A stretch of DNA of 64,000 bases from Candidatus Scalindua sp. (lineage in GTDB: Bacteria; Planctomycetota; Brocadiia; Brocadiales; Scalinduaceae): contig JASMMK010000037.1 in NCBI GenBank assembly GCA_030748215.1, forward strand, positions 1 to 64,000, given 5' to 3'. The translations under genes and the position numbers were made by a program. Shown in pieces: positions 46,969-57,059 of this stretch. Under the pieces are notes generated by a model that was not told the origin of the DNA, searched no databases, and was given only the letters and a program-made list of their open reading frames with translations. Each line of letters opens with the position of its first letter. Position 1 is the stretch's first letter.

Positions 46969-49449
46969 CTACAATAGCCCCCTATCGAAATTTCCTATAG
47001 TTGAATTTTTCACTCTCTTTGCACTTTGAATTCCGAAAAGTACGTCACGAATCATCTCAGCTGTATAATCTTTATAGCATAAATCAATCCGGTAATCCCT
47101 GTGCCCGGCCTCAAGAAATGCCTGAATGAGGTGAATAATTGAGAAAGGCCTTTCGTTAATAATCACTGTTCTGCACGCCTCATTTATTGCGATAAACCTG
47201 TCGCCGTACTCGTTTGCAAGCACCTTCTTTTCAAAGCCGCATCGGTCGATCCCGGGACACGCACTTTTCATATTTGCCCAGACGCACACCTCGGATGTAA
47301 AGAGAGGTGTATCCTGGTAAAGAATCAAGTCAGTATTGTCAGAAAGCAGTCTCTTCAGATTCTCCATTCCATCCTCAGGAGACAGGGTTTGTCGTTCAAA
47401 TCCCAATTTACGTAGCTTTATTACAGAAAGATGATTCAAAGAGTATAATGGGTAGTCTGCATACAAAATAACGTCTGCATCATCAAACAGATCCATTGCC
47501 CCCAGGTTACCGATTTGAAACTGCCTGAAGCCTTTCTTTATCAATACGCGAACAGATTCTTCAAAATAGTTATATGTATCAAGCCCGTTCCCTATATCCC
47601 GCATTATTACAGGCAAAGAGAATACGATCTTCTCCTTTTCCTTCAATAAGATATCTACAATGTCATCGTTTTTCTGTAAGTAAGATATTGATTTATCTGT
47701 TAACACAATATAAAGTTTGTATATTTTTTCTGTAAGGACAGAGTCCAGACAATTTAGCCTGTCAATTTTCAGAGACAACCGGATTTCGTTTTTGATGTTC
47801 GCATTATGTAGTTGATCTTCTTCGTTTTTAGAATTACCGAACATAACAGATTCCCCCTCTAGCCATCTCTTTACCTCTTCACACTTGAACGCCCTCTCAT
47901 CCTGCCATGCAGCTGATAACTCGTTAAAATATTCCCGCCTGATATTATTTAACACACTCAATGGAATAAATAATCCTTCTGATATATCGACACGTATATT
48001 CTCCAGGTCAAAGGTTGTTTTTCCCAAACGCGAGAAACAGCCCTTTATATCCTCCTCATTTGTTATCCGGCTAATACTTTTCTCAATCATCAGGGGATAG
48101 TCCTTCTTAAACATGAAATGCATTATCTCGCCACTTACAGTAACACTATCTGGCTCTATTTTAACATCCAGCTTCACCGGCATCTTAGTAGATATAAGTT
48201 TTTTAGGAATCTTTTGGACAAATGTCTCTTTGGTCTTCTGGGAAGAGACGATATAGAGCTTTGCACCAAGCTTAATCTTCTGCTCGGAATTGATAACCGC
48301 AATATCACCGCACTCAACATTAAACACTCTTTTCCCGTTTACCTTAATCGTCTTCACGTGAAGCAGTGCAGGTTTTGCAGACACAGTATCAAATACCTGT
48401 AATAAATCTCTTACGCCAATATTGGCCTCTGCCCTCACATCTATATAATTCCTCTCCGACTTTATCACCTCTCCTGCATAAAGTCCCATATTTGCAGGAT
48501 AAGAAGGATTAACTATATCTGCAGATTTGATCTGACTAATATCAAAATCCTTTTTAACCGACAGATTGTTCTTCCCCGTTACGTGTGCAGAGGTCGTCTC
48601 ACGACTGAATACTGTTTTTATACGATTGGCAATCTCACCCTGATCTGACAGCTCTCCGTCTATTGCCTTTCGATAAGCATCTGTTACGACAGCTACGTAG
48701 TCAGGTGATTTCATGCGCCCCTCGATTTTCAATGAACTAACTCCGGCATCTACTAAATCTCCTATCTCGGAAAGAGTAAGCAAGTCTTTCATGGAAAAGA
48801 GATATCCCCCTTCACCTGACGTGGAATGATAAGGTTTCCTGCAGGGTTGCGCACACCTTCCTCGATTTCCACTTCTGCCCCCTATCATACTGCTGAAGAA
48901 ACATAGACCTGAATAGGAGTAGCACAAAGCGCCGTGAATAAATGTCTCTATCTCTATTGAAGAGTTTTCTACAATATTTTTTATCTCAGCAACTGACAAT
49001 TCCCTTGCCAGAACAACCCGTTTAAATCCAAGCTGCTCCATTTGCTTAGCTCCGGCAAGATTATGGATGGTCATTTGTGTACTGGCGTGAACATTCAATC
49101 CGGAAAATTGAGATTGGATCAAATAGAGAAGCCCCAGATCCTGGATGATAATTGCATCAGGCTGCATCTCTTCCAGTGCTATTAAAAGGTCAACAGCCAT
49201 TTCAAATTCTGAAGTCTTTACCAGCGTATTAAGAGCGATATAGGCCTTAATTGACTTACAGTGTGCAAAGGCAATGGCCTTGCTGGCATCGTCCAGGGAG
49301 AAGTTCTGTGCACTTGCACGGGCGCTGAAATCCTTTAAGCCAAAATAGACCGCATCTGCTCCATTTTCAACAGCGGCAAAGAAACTCTCCATATTGCCGG
49401 CAGGTGAGAGTAGTTCCGGCTTTCTGCTTTGATAACATGAAATAGGCAT
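46969..49449 (-). CDS. U32 family peptidase-like protein (RlhA/YdcP-type)
   Basis: 826 residues, longer than E. coli RlhA (about 650). The N-terminal U32 domain carries the family signature ETFIHGALCYSYSGLCFFSS and the cysteines of NRGRCAQPCRKPY, a likely iron-sulfur ligand set. YFGLKDFSARASAQNF and MKDLLTL...LKIEGRMKSPDYVAVV are also typical. The rest includes the DUF3656-like region and an extra C-terminal TIM-barrel-like repeat with more cysteines (SACPGIDRCGF). Related proteins hydroxylate RNA bases rather than cut peptides, so RNA modification is the likely role. Confidence 0.87.
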   Translation of the reverse strand: MPISCYQSRKPELLSPAGNMESFFAAVENGADAVYFGLKDFSARASAQNFSLDDASKAIAFAHCKSIKAYIALNTLVKTSEFEMAVDLLIALEEMQPDAIIIQDLGLLYLIQSQFSGLNVHASTQMTIHNLAGAKQMEQLGFKRVVLARELSVAEIKNIVENSSIEIETFIHGALCYSYSGLCFFSSMIGGRSGNRGRCAQPCRKPYHSTSGEGGYLFSMKDLLTLSEIGDLVDAGVSSLKIEGRMKSPDYVAVVTDAYRKAIDGELSDQGEIANRIKTVFSRETTSAHVTGKNNLSVKKDFDISQIKSADIVNPSYPANMGLYAGEVIKSERNYIDVRAEANIGVRDLLQVFDTVSAKPALLHVKTIKVNGKRVFNVECGDIAVINSEQKIKLGAKLYIVSSQKTKETFVQKIPKKLISTKMPVKLDVKIEPDSVTVSGEIMHFMFKKDYPLMIEKSISRITNEEDIKGCFSRLGKTTFDLENIRVDISEGLFIPLSVLNNIRREYFNELSAAWQDERAFKCEEVKRWLEGESVMFGNSKNEEDQLHNANIKNEIRLSLKIDRLNCLDSVLTEKIYKLYIVLTDKSISYLQKNDDIVDILLKEKEKIVFSLPVIMRDIGNGLDTYNYFEESVRVLIKKGFRQFQIGNLGAMDLFDDADVILYADYPLYSLNHLSVIKLRKLGFERQTLSPEDGMENLKRLLSDNTDLILYQDTPLFTSEVCVWANMKSACPGIDRCGFEKKVLANEYGDRFIAINEACRTVIINERPFSIIHLIQAFLEAGHRDYRIDLCYKDYTAEMIRDVLFGIQSAKRVKNSTIGNFDRGLL

Positions 49450-49565
49450 GGGAATATATAATTTTTGTTTTACTTTCGTAAAGAAACCTTATAAATTGGT
49501 TATATATTATCATAAAACCTGACAAATTCAGTTATCAATAATACTTTTTTAACGGGAGAAGAAAA

Positions 49566-50651
49566 TTGAAGTTATTTATTATTTCCATTGCAGTCTCTCT
49601 GGCTTTGATCGGATGTGCTAATACTAAGCCGGAAACTATCGTTTCTGAAAAGAAACCTGTAGTTACTGAAAAACAGGCTGAAGTTACTATCTTCGATGGT
49701 GAAAAACATTTAAAAAATGTCAAACAACTTACTTTCGGTGGAGAGAACGCCGAGGCTTACTTTTCATATAATGCAGATAAGCTGGTTTTCCAGTCGAAAC
49801 GTGATGATCTCCAATGCGATGCAATCTTTACCATGGATGCAGATGGCAGCAACGTAAAGATGGTATCGTCAAGTAAAGGCGCTACCACATGTTCTTTCAT
49901 TGCTCCTGACTATAAATCTATAATTTATGCGTCTACTCATTTGGGAGGAGAAGCATGTCCACCCAAGCCGGACATGTCTAAGGGTTATGTCTGGGCGTTA
50001 TATAAGAGCTTTGATATTTTCTCGGCTGACCCGGACGGATCAAATCTTGTCCGTCTGACTGACACACCCGGATATGACGCCGAAGGGGTTTATTCACCAA
50101 AAGGAGACAGGATAATTTTCACATCTGTACGTACCGGAGATCTGGAACTGTTTTTGATGGATCCTGACGGTTCTAACATAGAACAGCTGACTGATGCTCC
50201 CGGCTATGATGGAGGTGCTTTCTTCTCGCTCGACGGAGAGTGGATATGCTGGCGTGCGTCAAGGCCGCAGAAAGAAGAACTTGCAGATTATGTAGATCTT
50301 CTCAAAAACGGTTTAATACGCCCAAGCAAACTTGAAATATATGTAATGAACCTGAAAGATCGCAAGCCTATCCAGTTGACATCTAACGGTGCCGCTAATT
50401 TTGGCCCATATTTCCACCCGAACGGTAAAAAAGTGATCTTTGTCTCCAACATGGATGATCCCCAACATCGGAACTTTGAGATGTATATGGTTGACGTAAA
50501 AAGCAAAGAGATCGAACGTATATCGTATAACCCGACATTCGACGGTTTCCCCATGTTCAGTCATGACGGCAAGAAACTGGTCTTTGCTTCAAATCGTAAC
50601 AACAGCAGACCGCACGAAACGAATATATTTATTGCCGACTGGGTAGATTGA
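49566..50651 (+). CDS. TolB-like beta-propeller lipoprotein
   Basis: 361 residues. The start is TTG at 49566 with GGGAGAAG upstream. A lipoprotein signal ends at LIGC, giving Cys17 as the lipidated residue. Repeats of the PD40/WD40-like type follow: FTMDADGSNVKM, FSADPDGSNLVRLTDTPGYD, FLMDPDGSNIEQLTDAPGYD, and FEMYMVDVKSKEIERISYNP. The fold is a six-bladed propeller as in TolB, but the N-terminal TolB domain is absent. It is probably an exported binding protein of unknown partner. Confidence 0.88.
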   Translation: MKLFIISIAVSLALIGCANTKPETIVSEKKPVVTEKQAEVTIFDGEKHLKNVKQLTFGGENAEAYFSYNADKLVFQSKRDDLQCDAIFTMDADGSNVKMVSSSKGATTCSFIAPDYKSIIYASTHLGGEACPPKPDMSKGYVWALYKSFDIFSADPDGSNLVRLTDTPGYDAEGVYSPKGDRIIFTSVRTGDLELFLMDPDGSNIEQLTDAPGYDGGAFFSLDGEWICWRASRPQKEELADYVDLLKNGLIRPSKLEIYVMNLKDRKPIQLTSNGAANFGPYFHPNGKKVIFVSNMDDPQHRNFEMYMVDVKSKEIERISYNPTFDGFPMFSHDGKKLVFASNRNNSRPHETNIFIADWVD

Positions 50652-50707
50652 GCATAAATAATTTCAGCTCAGAGTTGCAAAAATGGTAAAACCAAAAGGG
50701 GGATTGC

Positions 50708-51097
50708 ATGAAAGAAAGTAGTCTGGAAAAAACCTATCAGAATGGAGATGTGATTATACGTCAAGGTGAGAATGGTGAACATATGCACGTTATCCAGTCA
50801 GGACAGGTAGAGGTAATTCATGAGAAGGGTGACAATACCGACAATCCTTTTCGTATAACAGTATTGGGTGAAGGAGATTTTTTTGGAACGGTACCTCTCT
50901 TTGGACGTGCAAAAAGCATGGGGAAAGTACGCTCTACTATAAAAGCGCTGGGAGATGTTCAAATAATCACTGTAGGCAGAAAGACACTTTATCAAAAAAT
51001 AAATGAAGACCCATCTCTCGCTTACCGGATTCTGGAAACTGTATCTCGCCGTGCCTCTGAGATGGAATACATTATCTCTCGACAACCTTCGGAGTAA
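50708..51097 (+). CDS. Cyclic-nucleotide-binding domain protein, stand-alone
   Basis: 129 residues comprising a single CNB domain (YQNGDVIIRQGENGEHMHVIQSGQVEV, VLGEGDFFGTVPLFGRAKSMGKVRS). The phosphate-binding cassette is incomplete (FFGTVPLFG in place of the FGE-A-L...R pattern), so nucleotide binding is uncertain. No DNA-binding helix-turn-helix follows. Its 3' end overlaps the convergent protease gene by 26 bp. Confidence 0.85.
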   Translation: MKESSLEKTYQNGDVIIRQGENGEHMHVIQSGQVEVIHEKGDNTDNPFRITVLGEGDFFGTVPLFGRAKSMGKVRSTIKALGDVQIITVGRKTLYQKINEDPSLAYRILETVSRRASEMEYIISRQPSE

Positions 51098-54000
51098 CAG
51101 TGTGTTCTGTGCCATCACGCATAAAAACAAGCATAATCTCATTACCTGCCTGTAACGTCTTTAATACATCGGAAAAAGATTCCAGATCTTCAATTTCTGT
51201 TTCTCCTATACGCACAATGATGTCACCCTTCTGAAGCCCGACTTTCTCTGCCGGTGAACCGGTTGTAACACCGTCAAGCCGAACACCTTTACCTGTAAAA
51301 TCATAGGCAGGGACAGTACCCAGAACAACACGCCTTTTCTTGTGTGGCTGTTTAGCCTGTGGAGCAGACCTCCCTTTCGGCACAGTCAGTGTTGAGACCA
51401 GAGGCTCTGGCCTTGCAGCAAGGTACTCAACTGCTTCCTTCAAGACTGCCGCTGTTTTTACAAGGCCTGCCGTATCTATTCTATCAGCAGTATCAGATGG
51501 ACGGTGATAGTTGTCACGCGCACCGCTAAAGAGATGCACCGATGGCACACCTGCATCAATAAAACTCTTTTCGTCTCCATTGCCGGTATCAAGGGTCGAC
51601 TGTTTGATAGGAACTCCCGTTACATATCCTGCTCCACGAAAGATATGTACCCATTCGCGCGCTGAGTAATTACCGAATATGGTCAGTGAATCCTTCCCTA
51701 ACTGGCCTACGGTATCAAGATTGATCATTGCAATCATTTTAGAGACAGGATACTTTTCTGCATGATTTACATAATGTAACGAACCGAGCTTGCCAGCTTC
51801 TTCAGCACTAAATGCAACAAATATTATTGTACGTTTAGGTTGCCATTTCTTGCCAACCAACCTTGCAAATTCCAGCAAGACGGCGACCCCGCTGGCATTG
51901 TCATCGGCGCCGTGATGAATTTTACCTTTGTTGCCTTTAAGAACGTCAGGCCATCCAAGTCCATGTGAATCATAATGTGCCCCAATAACCACACTCTGCC
52001 CTTTAAATTCCGGATTCCTGCCCGGTATGATCCCTATAACGTTCTTAATCGTAACAACATCACGACCAGGCATATCTATATCTTCCGTCCAGGTTTGGAA
52101 ATAACCGTCAGGACCATCTCCGCAGGGTTTTATACCGGCATTAGTTAACTGGTTAGCAATATATTCAGCAGCCCTGTCCAGCCCTTCACTACCAAGCCCC
52201 CTTCCGGCCAGCTCGTCAGAAGCAAGGTATTCAATATCCTTTAACATTCTCGCTTCAGAGAAAACAGGAGGCAACTGCGCAAGGGCAGAACGTGGCGCCA
52301 GCTTAGCTGTTGTTTGTTCAACTTCTTTACCATCTTCCTGAGAAATTGCAATCGACATTGGTGAATTGACCACAGGCCATTGGCCTTTAAAAACATTGGA
52401 AGGTTCATCACCAGTAAATCCAAGATAGCTGTATTTGTTGTAGTGTGGCAGCTTCCTTCCAAGCCCGGGCATCGCGGCCACATTATCCGTAGCCACCCAA
52501 GCCAGAGCATGAGCGCTGTTAGACGGATGCCGCGCCATCACCACAGTTGAATGTTGAGTGCGTTTCATTTCAGTACCCTCGATAGATACACCACTCTCCT
52601 TATCGACAAAATCGTAGTCTGAAAGTGCTTTATTAATAACAGGAAGAAAACGGTTTTCCCATCCGAACAACCATACCGCTCGGTCATCCGGTAATTCATC
52701 CAGTTCGCTATCAAGCTTTATCTCCATGTTCACAGAACGGCCTTGCCACCAGCCATCTGCCAGATCTTGATAGCCCAGACGAATCGGTTCAGAGGCACTC
52801 GCGGGCAACACAATCAATACACGTTTGGCTCCGAACACCTGGCTTAACGCAGGCGGGCTCTCATTGTGATCCAATGTACGGAAGACATCGAATTCAGGAT
52901 CGACGTCCAGTTGTAGCGGACGCATAGGAAAATTGAGTTCCAGTTTGTACTGTTTAGCATCAATATCCACGCTGGTTTGGTATGCCTTAGCAACCCCTTC
53001 CATACGGACGGCAATTGGCAACTTTAATCGATATGGATCTTCTTCCTGGGTCTGTTCAATAATAGCTGACAACACATAACCATCTCCTTTTGGCTTTGCA
53101 ACCGCCTGGCTTACTTTCAGTGAAGGAGAACCGGTTCTCTTCACCCACTGTTCAAACAGAGGTCCCAGAGATTCATCATTCACATTATTGAAGACCGTTT
53201 TAACATCAACAAAGGAAGCAACCTTGAACTTATACTTTCGATAAAACTTATGAAGAGCCTTGACAAAATTCTGATCACCCAGCTGCTGCCTAACCATATG
53301 AAAAAGCATCATGGTCTTACCATAGCCGACCGCCTCAGTGACTGCACTGTGCCGGGAACGGAATTGGGTCAGCGGAAAATCCTTCTCCTTATTTGCGGTT
53401 ACATAGTTAGTATATTTCTGTAGAACTGAACGACGGTACTCTACGCCCGCACCACGCTGTTCTTTAATGAGATGGTCGGCGAGGTACGTTGTCAAACCTT
53501 CCGCCCAGTTGCCTTTTTCGTAATCAGTGTATACCCCGTTACCCCACCAGTTGTGAAGGATCTCGTGAGGATAAGAGGAGTGAAGGATAAATGGAAAGCG
53601 AATCACCCTGGGACCAAGCAGAGTGAATGACGGCATACCGTAACCGGTCTCCCAGAAATTCTCAACAAGTGCAAACTTGGTGTATGGATACGGGCCGAGA
53701 AGCTTCCGATACATCTCAAGGTACTGTGCGGTTGTATCCAGGTATTTCTGCGCAAGCTGTGAATCCGGGTTTCGTAAGAAAGCCATTGCTTCAACAGCAC
53801 CCGCAGCCTGGCTGTATTCTGTAAATTCAGAAGATATCAGGTATATCTCTTCCTGTGGAGTGTCTGCCACCCATACATCACGTCTGGAATCTATACCGGT
53901 CTCGGTACTAGCACGAGTACCCTGGCTCACTGACGACCACCCTGCCGGCAATTCAACATCCAGATCGAACGTTACCAGTTCGTCTACAAAATGAGGATAC

Positions 54001-54482
54001 CAGATAGTTGATCCACTCAGGAAGATACCTTCCGGTGAAATAATACCGGGCGACACACTGAAACTGCGTGCGTACTCTTCTCCATATTCCTGAACAGGAT
54101 GATAGATCTCTCCTGCATATTTGAGTGTAAACCGATCGGTTCCCTCCGGCAGACTGACTTCAAAAAGTTCCATTTTCATACTACTCTGTTGTAGAGATGG
54201 ACTATCAGCGAAAAATCTACCTGCTTCCGCACCGGAAGTTTTTCTCAGTATTATATCTTTATCTAAAACTTCAGGTTCGAACCCATGATGAATCGTGAAA
54301 TAGAGTGGTTCTGATTTCAACAACTCCTGTGACAAGACAATTCCATCTACCACCTCTATCAAATGTCTTTCCGGCTCCAGCTTGACCTTAATGTCGTGTG
54401 CAACCTGCCCGAATGCTGCTGACGAAACGATCAGGACAAAAAAGGTGATCAGTAAGGAACGACAGAATAATCTGTAATTCAT
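51072..54482 (-). CDS. Exported M1 / M28 / PDZ fusion protease
   Basis: 1136 residues. A signal peptide (residues 1-26, ending SSAAFGQ) leads into an M1-type gluzincin domain with HEILH at 306-310 and Glu328. The usual M1 spacing is HEXXH-X18-E; here it is X17. A central linker follows, then an M28 aminopeptidase domain (about 760-1010) with metal ligands in GAHYDSHG, HHGADDNASG, FSAEEAGKLGS and INLDTVG. The last 80 residues form a PDZ domain (GSPAEKVGLQKGDIIVRIG). The two peptidase types joined to a PDZ suggest a periplasmic or surface peptide-degrading enzyme. Confidence 0.9.
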   Translation of the reverse strand: MNYRLFCRSLLITFFVLIVSSAAFGQVAHDIKVKLEPERHLIEVVDGIVLSQELLKSEPLYFTIHHGFEPEVLDKDIILRKTSGAEAGRFFADSPSLQQSSMKMELFEVSLPEGTDRFTLKYAGEIYHPVQEYGEEYARSFSVSPGIISPEGIFLSGSTIWYPHFVDELVTFDLDVELPAGWSSVSQGTRASTETGIDSRRDVWVADTPQEEIYLISSEFTEYSQAAGAVEAMAFLRNPDSQLAQKYLDTTAQYLEMYRKLLGPYPYTKFALVENFWETGYGMPSFTLLGPRVIRFPFILHSSYPHEILHNWWGNGVYTDYEKGNWAEGLTTYLADHLIKEQRGAGVEYRRSVLQKYTNYVTANKEKDFPLTQFRSRHSAVTEAVGYGKTMMLFHMVRQQLGDQNFVKALHKFYRKYKFKVASFVDVKTVFNNVNDESLGPLFEQWVKRTGSPSLKVSQAVAKPKGDGYVLSAIIEQTQEEDPYRLKLPIAVRMEGVAKAYQTSVDIDAKQYKLELNFPMRPLQLDVDPEFDVFRTLDHNESPPALSQVFGAKRVLIVLPASASEPIRLGYQDLADGWWQGRSVNMEIKLDSELDELPDDRAVWLFGWENRFLPVINKALSDYDFVDKESGVSIEGTEMKRTQHSTVVMARHPSNSAHALAWVATDNVAAMPGLGRKLPHYNKYSYLGFTGDEPSNVFKGQWPVVNSPMSIAISQEDGKEVEQTTAKLAPRSALAQLPPVFSEARMLKDIEYLASDELAGRGLGSEGLDRAAEYIANQLTNAGIKPCGDGPDGYFQTWTEDIDMPGRDVVTIKNVIGIIPGRNPEFKGQSVVIGAHYDSHGLGWPDVLKGNKGKIHHGADDNASGVAVLLEFARLVGKKWQPKRTIIFVAFSAEEAGKLGSLHYVNHAEKYPVSKMIAMINLDTVGQLGKDSLTIFGNYSAREWVHIFRGAGYVTGVPIKQSTLDTGNGDEKSFIDAGVPSVHLFSGARDNYHRPSDTADRIDTAGLVKTAAVLKEAVEYLAARPEPLVSTLTVPKGRSAPQAKQPHKKRRVVLGTVPAYDFTGKGVRLDGVTTGSPAEKVGLQKGDIIVRIGETEIEDLESFSDVLKTLQAGNEIMLVFMRDGTEHTVTPKVVER

Positions 54483-54606
54483 TTATTTTCTCCGCTAATT
54501 ATGGTAATTCTTACCGTTTTTCTTATTAATTACCTTTCTATTATAATCATACTATTTCCACAATCTACTAAATTGTCGTTTCATTAAATTGATCAAAGTA
54601 AAATAT

Positions 54607-54636
54607 TTGACTGAGGGTTATGGGCTATGTTACTAT
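54607..54636 (+). promoter_or_regulatory. Candidate promoter of the dehydratase operon (possibly leaderless)
   Basis: TTGACT (54607-54612), an 18-nt spacer, then TACTAT (54631-54636). The predicted start is about 54643, only a few nucleotides before the ATG at 54646, and no ribosome site is present, so the message may be leaderless. Confidence 0.45.
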
Positions 54637-54645
54637 TTTTAGAAT

Positions 54646-55749
54646 ATGGAGAAACAGAGAGGTTTTTTTGACATAGATGAGGTAAATAGTTCGGCAGGTA
54701 CTGACGGTCGAATCGGTTTTTTATCTATAAACGTGCCTGAGGAGTTAATTATCGCGGCAGGAAGGACGCCTTTTCGTGTCTGCGGTAGTGAAAAACCGGC
54801 AAAACTGGCTAATGCTTACCTTCCCAAGACATTTGATCCATATGTGCTTGATAGTCTTGAAGGGGCACTGGATGGAACCTACTCTTTTCTGGACGGAGTT
54901 ATTATAGCAAATATCAGCGACGGACATCGCAGGCTCTATGACGCCTGGCGGACAGGTGCTCCTTCTGCGAAGGTATTTTTCCTTGATATACCCAAGAGCT
55001 CAGATGCACTCGGTTTAAAAGCATTTAACCTCTTCCTGTCTCACCTGAAGCGTGATCTGGAGAAGACTTTTGGAGTGGAGATAACAGACGAGAAATTAAA
55101 AGAAGCCATTCATATCTGTAACACAACGCGAACACTCCTTACAAAACTGAGTGAGAAAAGAAAAAGCAATTCTATTCCATTTACAGGTAAAGAGTTTTTT
55201 GAGATGACCAAATGGTGTCAGTCTAATGATAAACAGACGGTAAACCGTGCTCTCAAAGGATTCCTTGAGAAATGTGAAAAAGTTGAATCAAACGGTTCTC
55301 AAGTAACTACAGACGGCCCTCGAATAATGATTATGGGCAGCTTTATGGGATCGTCAAGTTTTATCGGCCTTATAGAGTCTTTAGGAGCAAATGTGGTATG
55401 CGAGGATCTCTGCCTGGGAATGCAGTACCTTTCTACTGAGGTTGATGAAAAACCGGACAATCCCGTTGAAGCACTGGCACAGAGATACCTTACCATACCA
55501 ACTGCGCGAATGGTGGATACGGAAGCGAGATGGAACTATCTCCTCAATATGACAGAAGAGTACTCTATTGACGGCATTGTCTATTTTGCCCTTAAATTTG
55601 ATGATACTCATCTTTTCGAGTACCCTTATATAAAAAACAAATTCCAGAAAGAGGGATATCCACTACTATTCATTGAAGCAGAGAATTTTGTAACAAATCT
55701 TGGACAGATAGAGACAAGAGTACAGGCCTTTACTGAAATGCTTGTATAA
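54646..55749 (+). CDS. 2-hydroxyacyl-CoA dehydratase / benzoyl-CoA reductase-type subunit lacking cluster cysteines
   Basis: 367 residues of the HgdB/FldB/BcrB family, with NVPEELIIAAGRTPFRVCG at the start and IMIMGSFMGSSSFIGLIES in the second half. Family members bind a 4Fe-4S cluster through three cysteines. Here those positions appear as Asp64 (KTFDPYV), Ser91 (NISDGHRR) and Asp319 (KFDDTHLFEYP). The next gene's product keeps all three. This subunit is thus likely a structural or substrate-binding partner that does not hold the cluster. It is the first gene of the operon; 45 bp separate it from the next gene. Confidence 0.87.
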   Translation: MEKQRGFFDIDEVNSSAGTDGRIGFLSINVPEELIIAAGRTPFRVCGSEKPAKLANAYLPKTFDPYVLDSLEGALDGTYSFLDGVIIANISDGHRRLYDAWRTGAPSAKVFFLDIPKSSDALGLKAFNLFLSHLKRDLEKTFGVEITDEKLKEAIHICNTTRTLLTKLSEKRKSNSIPFTGKEFFEMTKWCQSNDKQTVNRALKGFLEKCEKVESNGSQVTTDGPRIMIMGSFMGSSSFIGLIESLGANVVCEDLCLGMQYLSTEVDEKPDNPVEALAQRYLTIPTARMVDTEARWNYLLNMTEEYSIDGIVYFALKFDDTHLFEYPYIKNKFQKEGYPLLFIEAENFVTNLGQIETRVQAFTEMLV

Positions 55750-55794
55750 CTAAAAAACAATCACACTAAGACACTAAGGCACAGAGAATAAATT

Positions 55795-57042
55795 ATGACA
55801 GTAACAGAGACAAAAAGGCAGCAGCAGAAACGGTACTTCAGTGATCAATTTCAGAACAGAATGAAACGGCCACGTTTCTACTCTCCACTGAAAGGTTCAC
55901 AGGCAAGAGAGAGGGCCATGTATAAACTGTTTATGGAGAGCTTCCGCGACACCTCTACGGTTGTCTGGAAGAGTACATTTGTACCGTCAGAAATTATATA
56001 CGCAATTGGAGGAGTGCCATTATATATTGAAACCTTCAGTGCCATGGCAGCTGGGGTTGACATGTGTACCGATATGCTTACCGCTTCGGAAAATCAGGGA
56101 TTTTCACGGGACTCTTGTACATTTTTGAGAGGTGTCCTTGGTGCGTCCCGTAAAGATATTCTACCCAAACCTGATGCGCTTATATCCAGTTCATACTATT
56201 GCGACGGAGATCCGATGATCTTTGATATCTTCGCGGAAGAGTACAAAAGTCTGCACCACTACCTTCACATTCCTTTCTTCTCGGAAGGAGAAGACGCCTG
56301 CGATTTAGTAGCGGATCAATTGGAAGAGATAACTCTTTCGATAGCCCGTGAAACAGGCAGTGAATTCAGTCGTGATAAATTATCAGAAACCATTGCAATC
56401 TCTAATGAAGCCTGCAACTATTTTAAGAAGGCAATGGACCTGAGGAAGCACAAACCCAGCCCTATGCTCGGTTGTGAAGCTATTGACCACATCGGATCTA
56501 TCTCGCAGTTGTGGGGTTCGAAATCGTTTGTAAGGATTTCAAAGCTTTTGTGTGAAGAGTTGGAAGAGAGAATTGAAAAAGGGATATCCGCTGTTGAAGA
56601 CGAGCAGCATAGGTTACTATGGTGCCACTTAAGGCCCTATTATAATGATGAGATCTTCCAGTACCTTGAGATTGAACACAACGCTGTTGTCGCATTCGAA
56701 ATGGTAAATCTGATTACGTGGGATGAGATGGACCCGCAAAAGCCGTTTCAATCGCTTGCTAAAAAACTTCTGGCTAACCAGTCCATCGGCCCCTACGAAA
56801 GAATGTCCAGATGGATTTCAACAATGATTAAAGAGTACTCAATAGATGGTATCATATGGATGGCGCCATGGGGCTGTAGACACTTCAACAGCCTTTCCCA
56901 GATGGTAAAGGAAAGCCTTCGTAAGGAAGGAGATATTCCATTTTATATATTAGACCTTGAATGTGTGGATAAGAGAAACTATTCAAAAGAACAGGTAAGA
57001 ACACGTCTAGATGCGTTTCTGGAAGTTCTGGAAGATAAATAG
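55795..57042 (+). CDS. 2-hydroxyacyl-CoA dehydratase / benzoyl-CoA reductase-type subunit, cluster-bearing
   Basis: 415 residues of the same family. The expected cluster ligands are present: Cys108 (RDSCTF), Cys136 (YYCDGDP) and Cys361 (WGCRHF). WKSTFVPSEIIYAIGGVPLYIE is the usual N-terminal motif. The enzyme type accepts one electron from its activase at very low potential and carries out radical dehydration of 2-hydroxyacyl-CoA or a related reduction. The substrate cannot be read from the sequence, and no CoA-transferase is nearby. An 18-bp gap separates it from the activase gene. Confidence 0.88.
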   Translation: MTVTETKRQQQKRYFSDQFQNRMKRPRFYSPLKGSQARERAMYKLFMESFRDTSTVVWKSTFVPSEIIYAIGGVPLYIETFSAMAAGVDMCTDMLTASENQGFSRDSCTFLRGVLGASRKDILPKPDALISSSYYCDGDPMIFDIFAEEYKSLHHYLHIPFFSEGEDACDLVADQLEEITLSIARETGSEFSRDKLSETIAISNEACNYFKKAMDLRKHKPSPMLGCEAIDHIGSISQLWGSKSFVRISKLLCEELEERIEKGISAVEDEQHRLLWCHLRPYYNDEIFQYLEIEHNAVVAFEMVNLITWDEMDPQKPFQSLAKKLLANQSIGPYERMSRWISTMIKEYSIDGIIWMAPWGCRHFNSLSQMVKESLRKEGDIPFYILDLECVDKRNYSKEQVRTRLDAFLEVLEDK

Positions 57043-57059
57043 GAAGGATAAAAGCAGAG

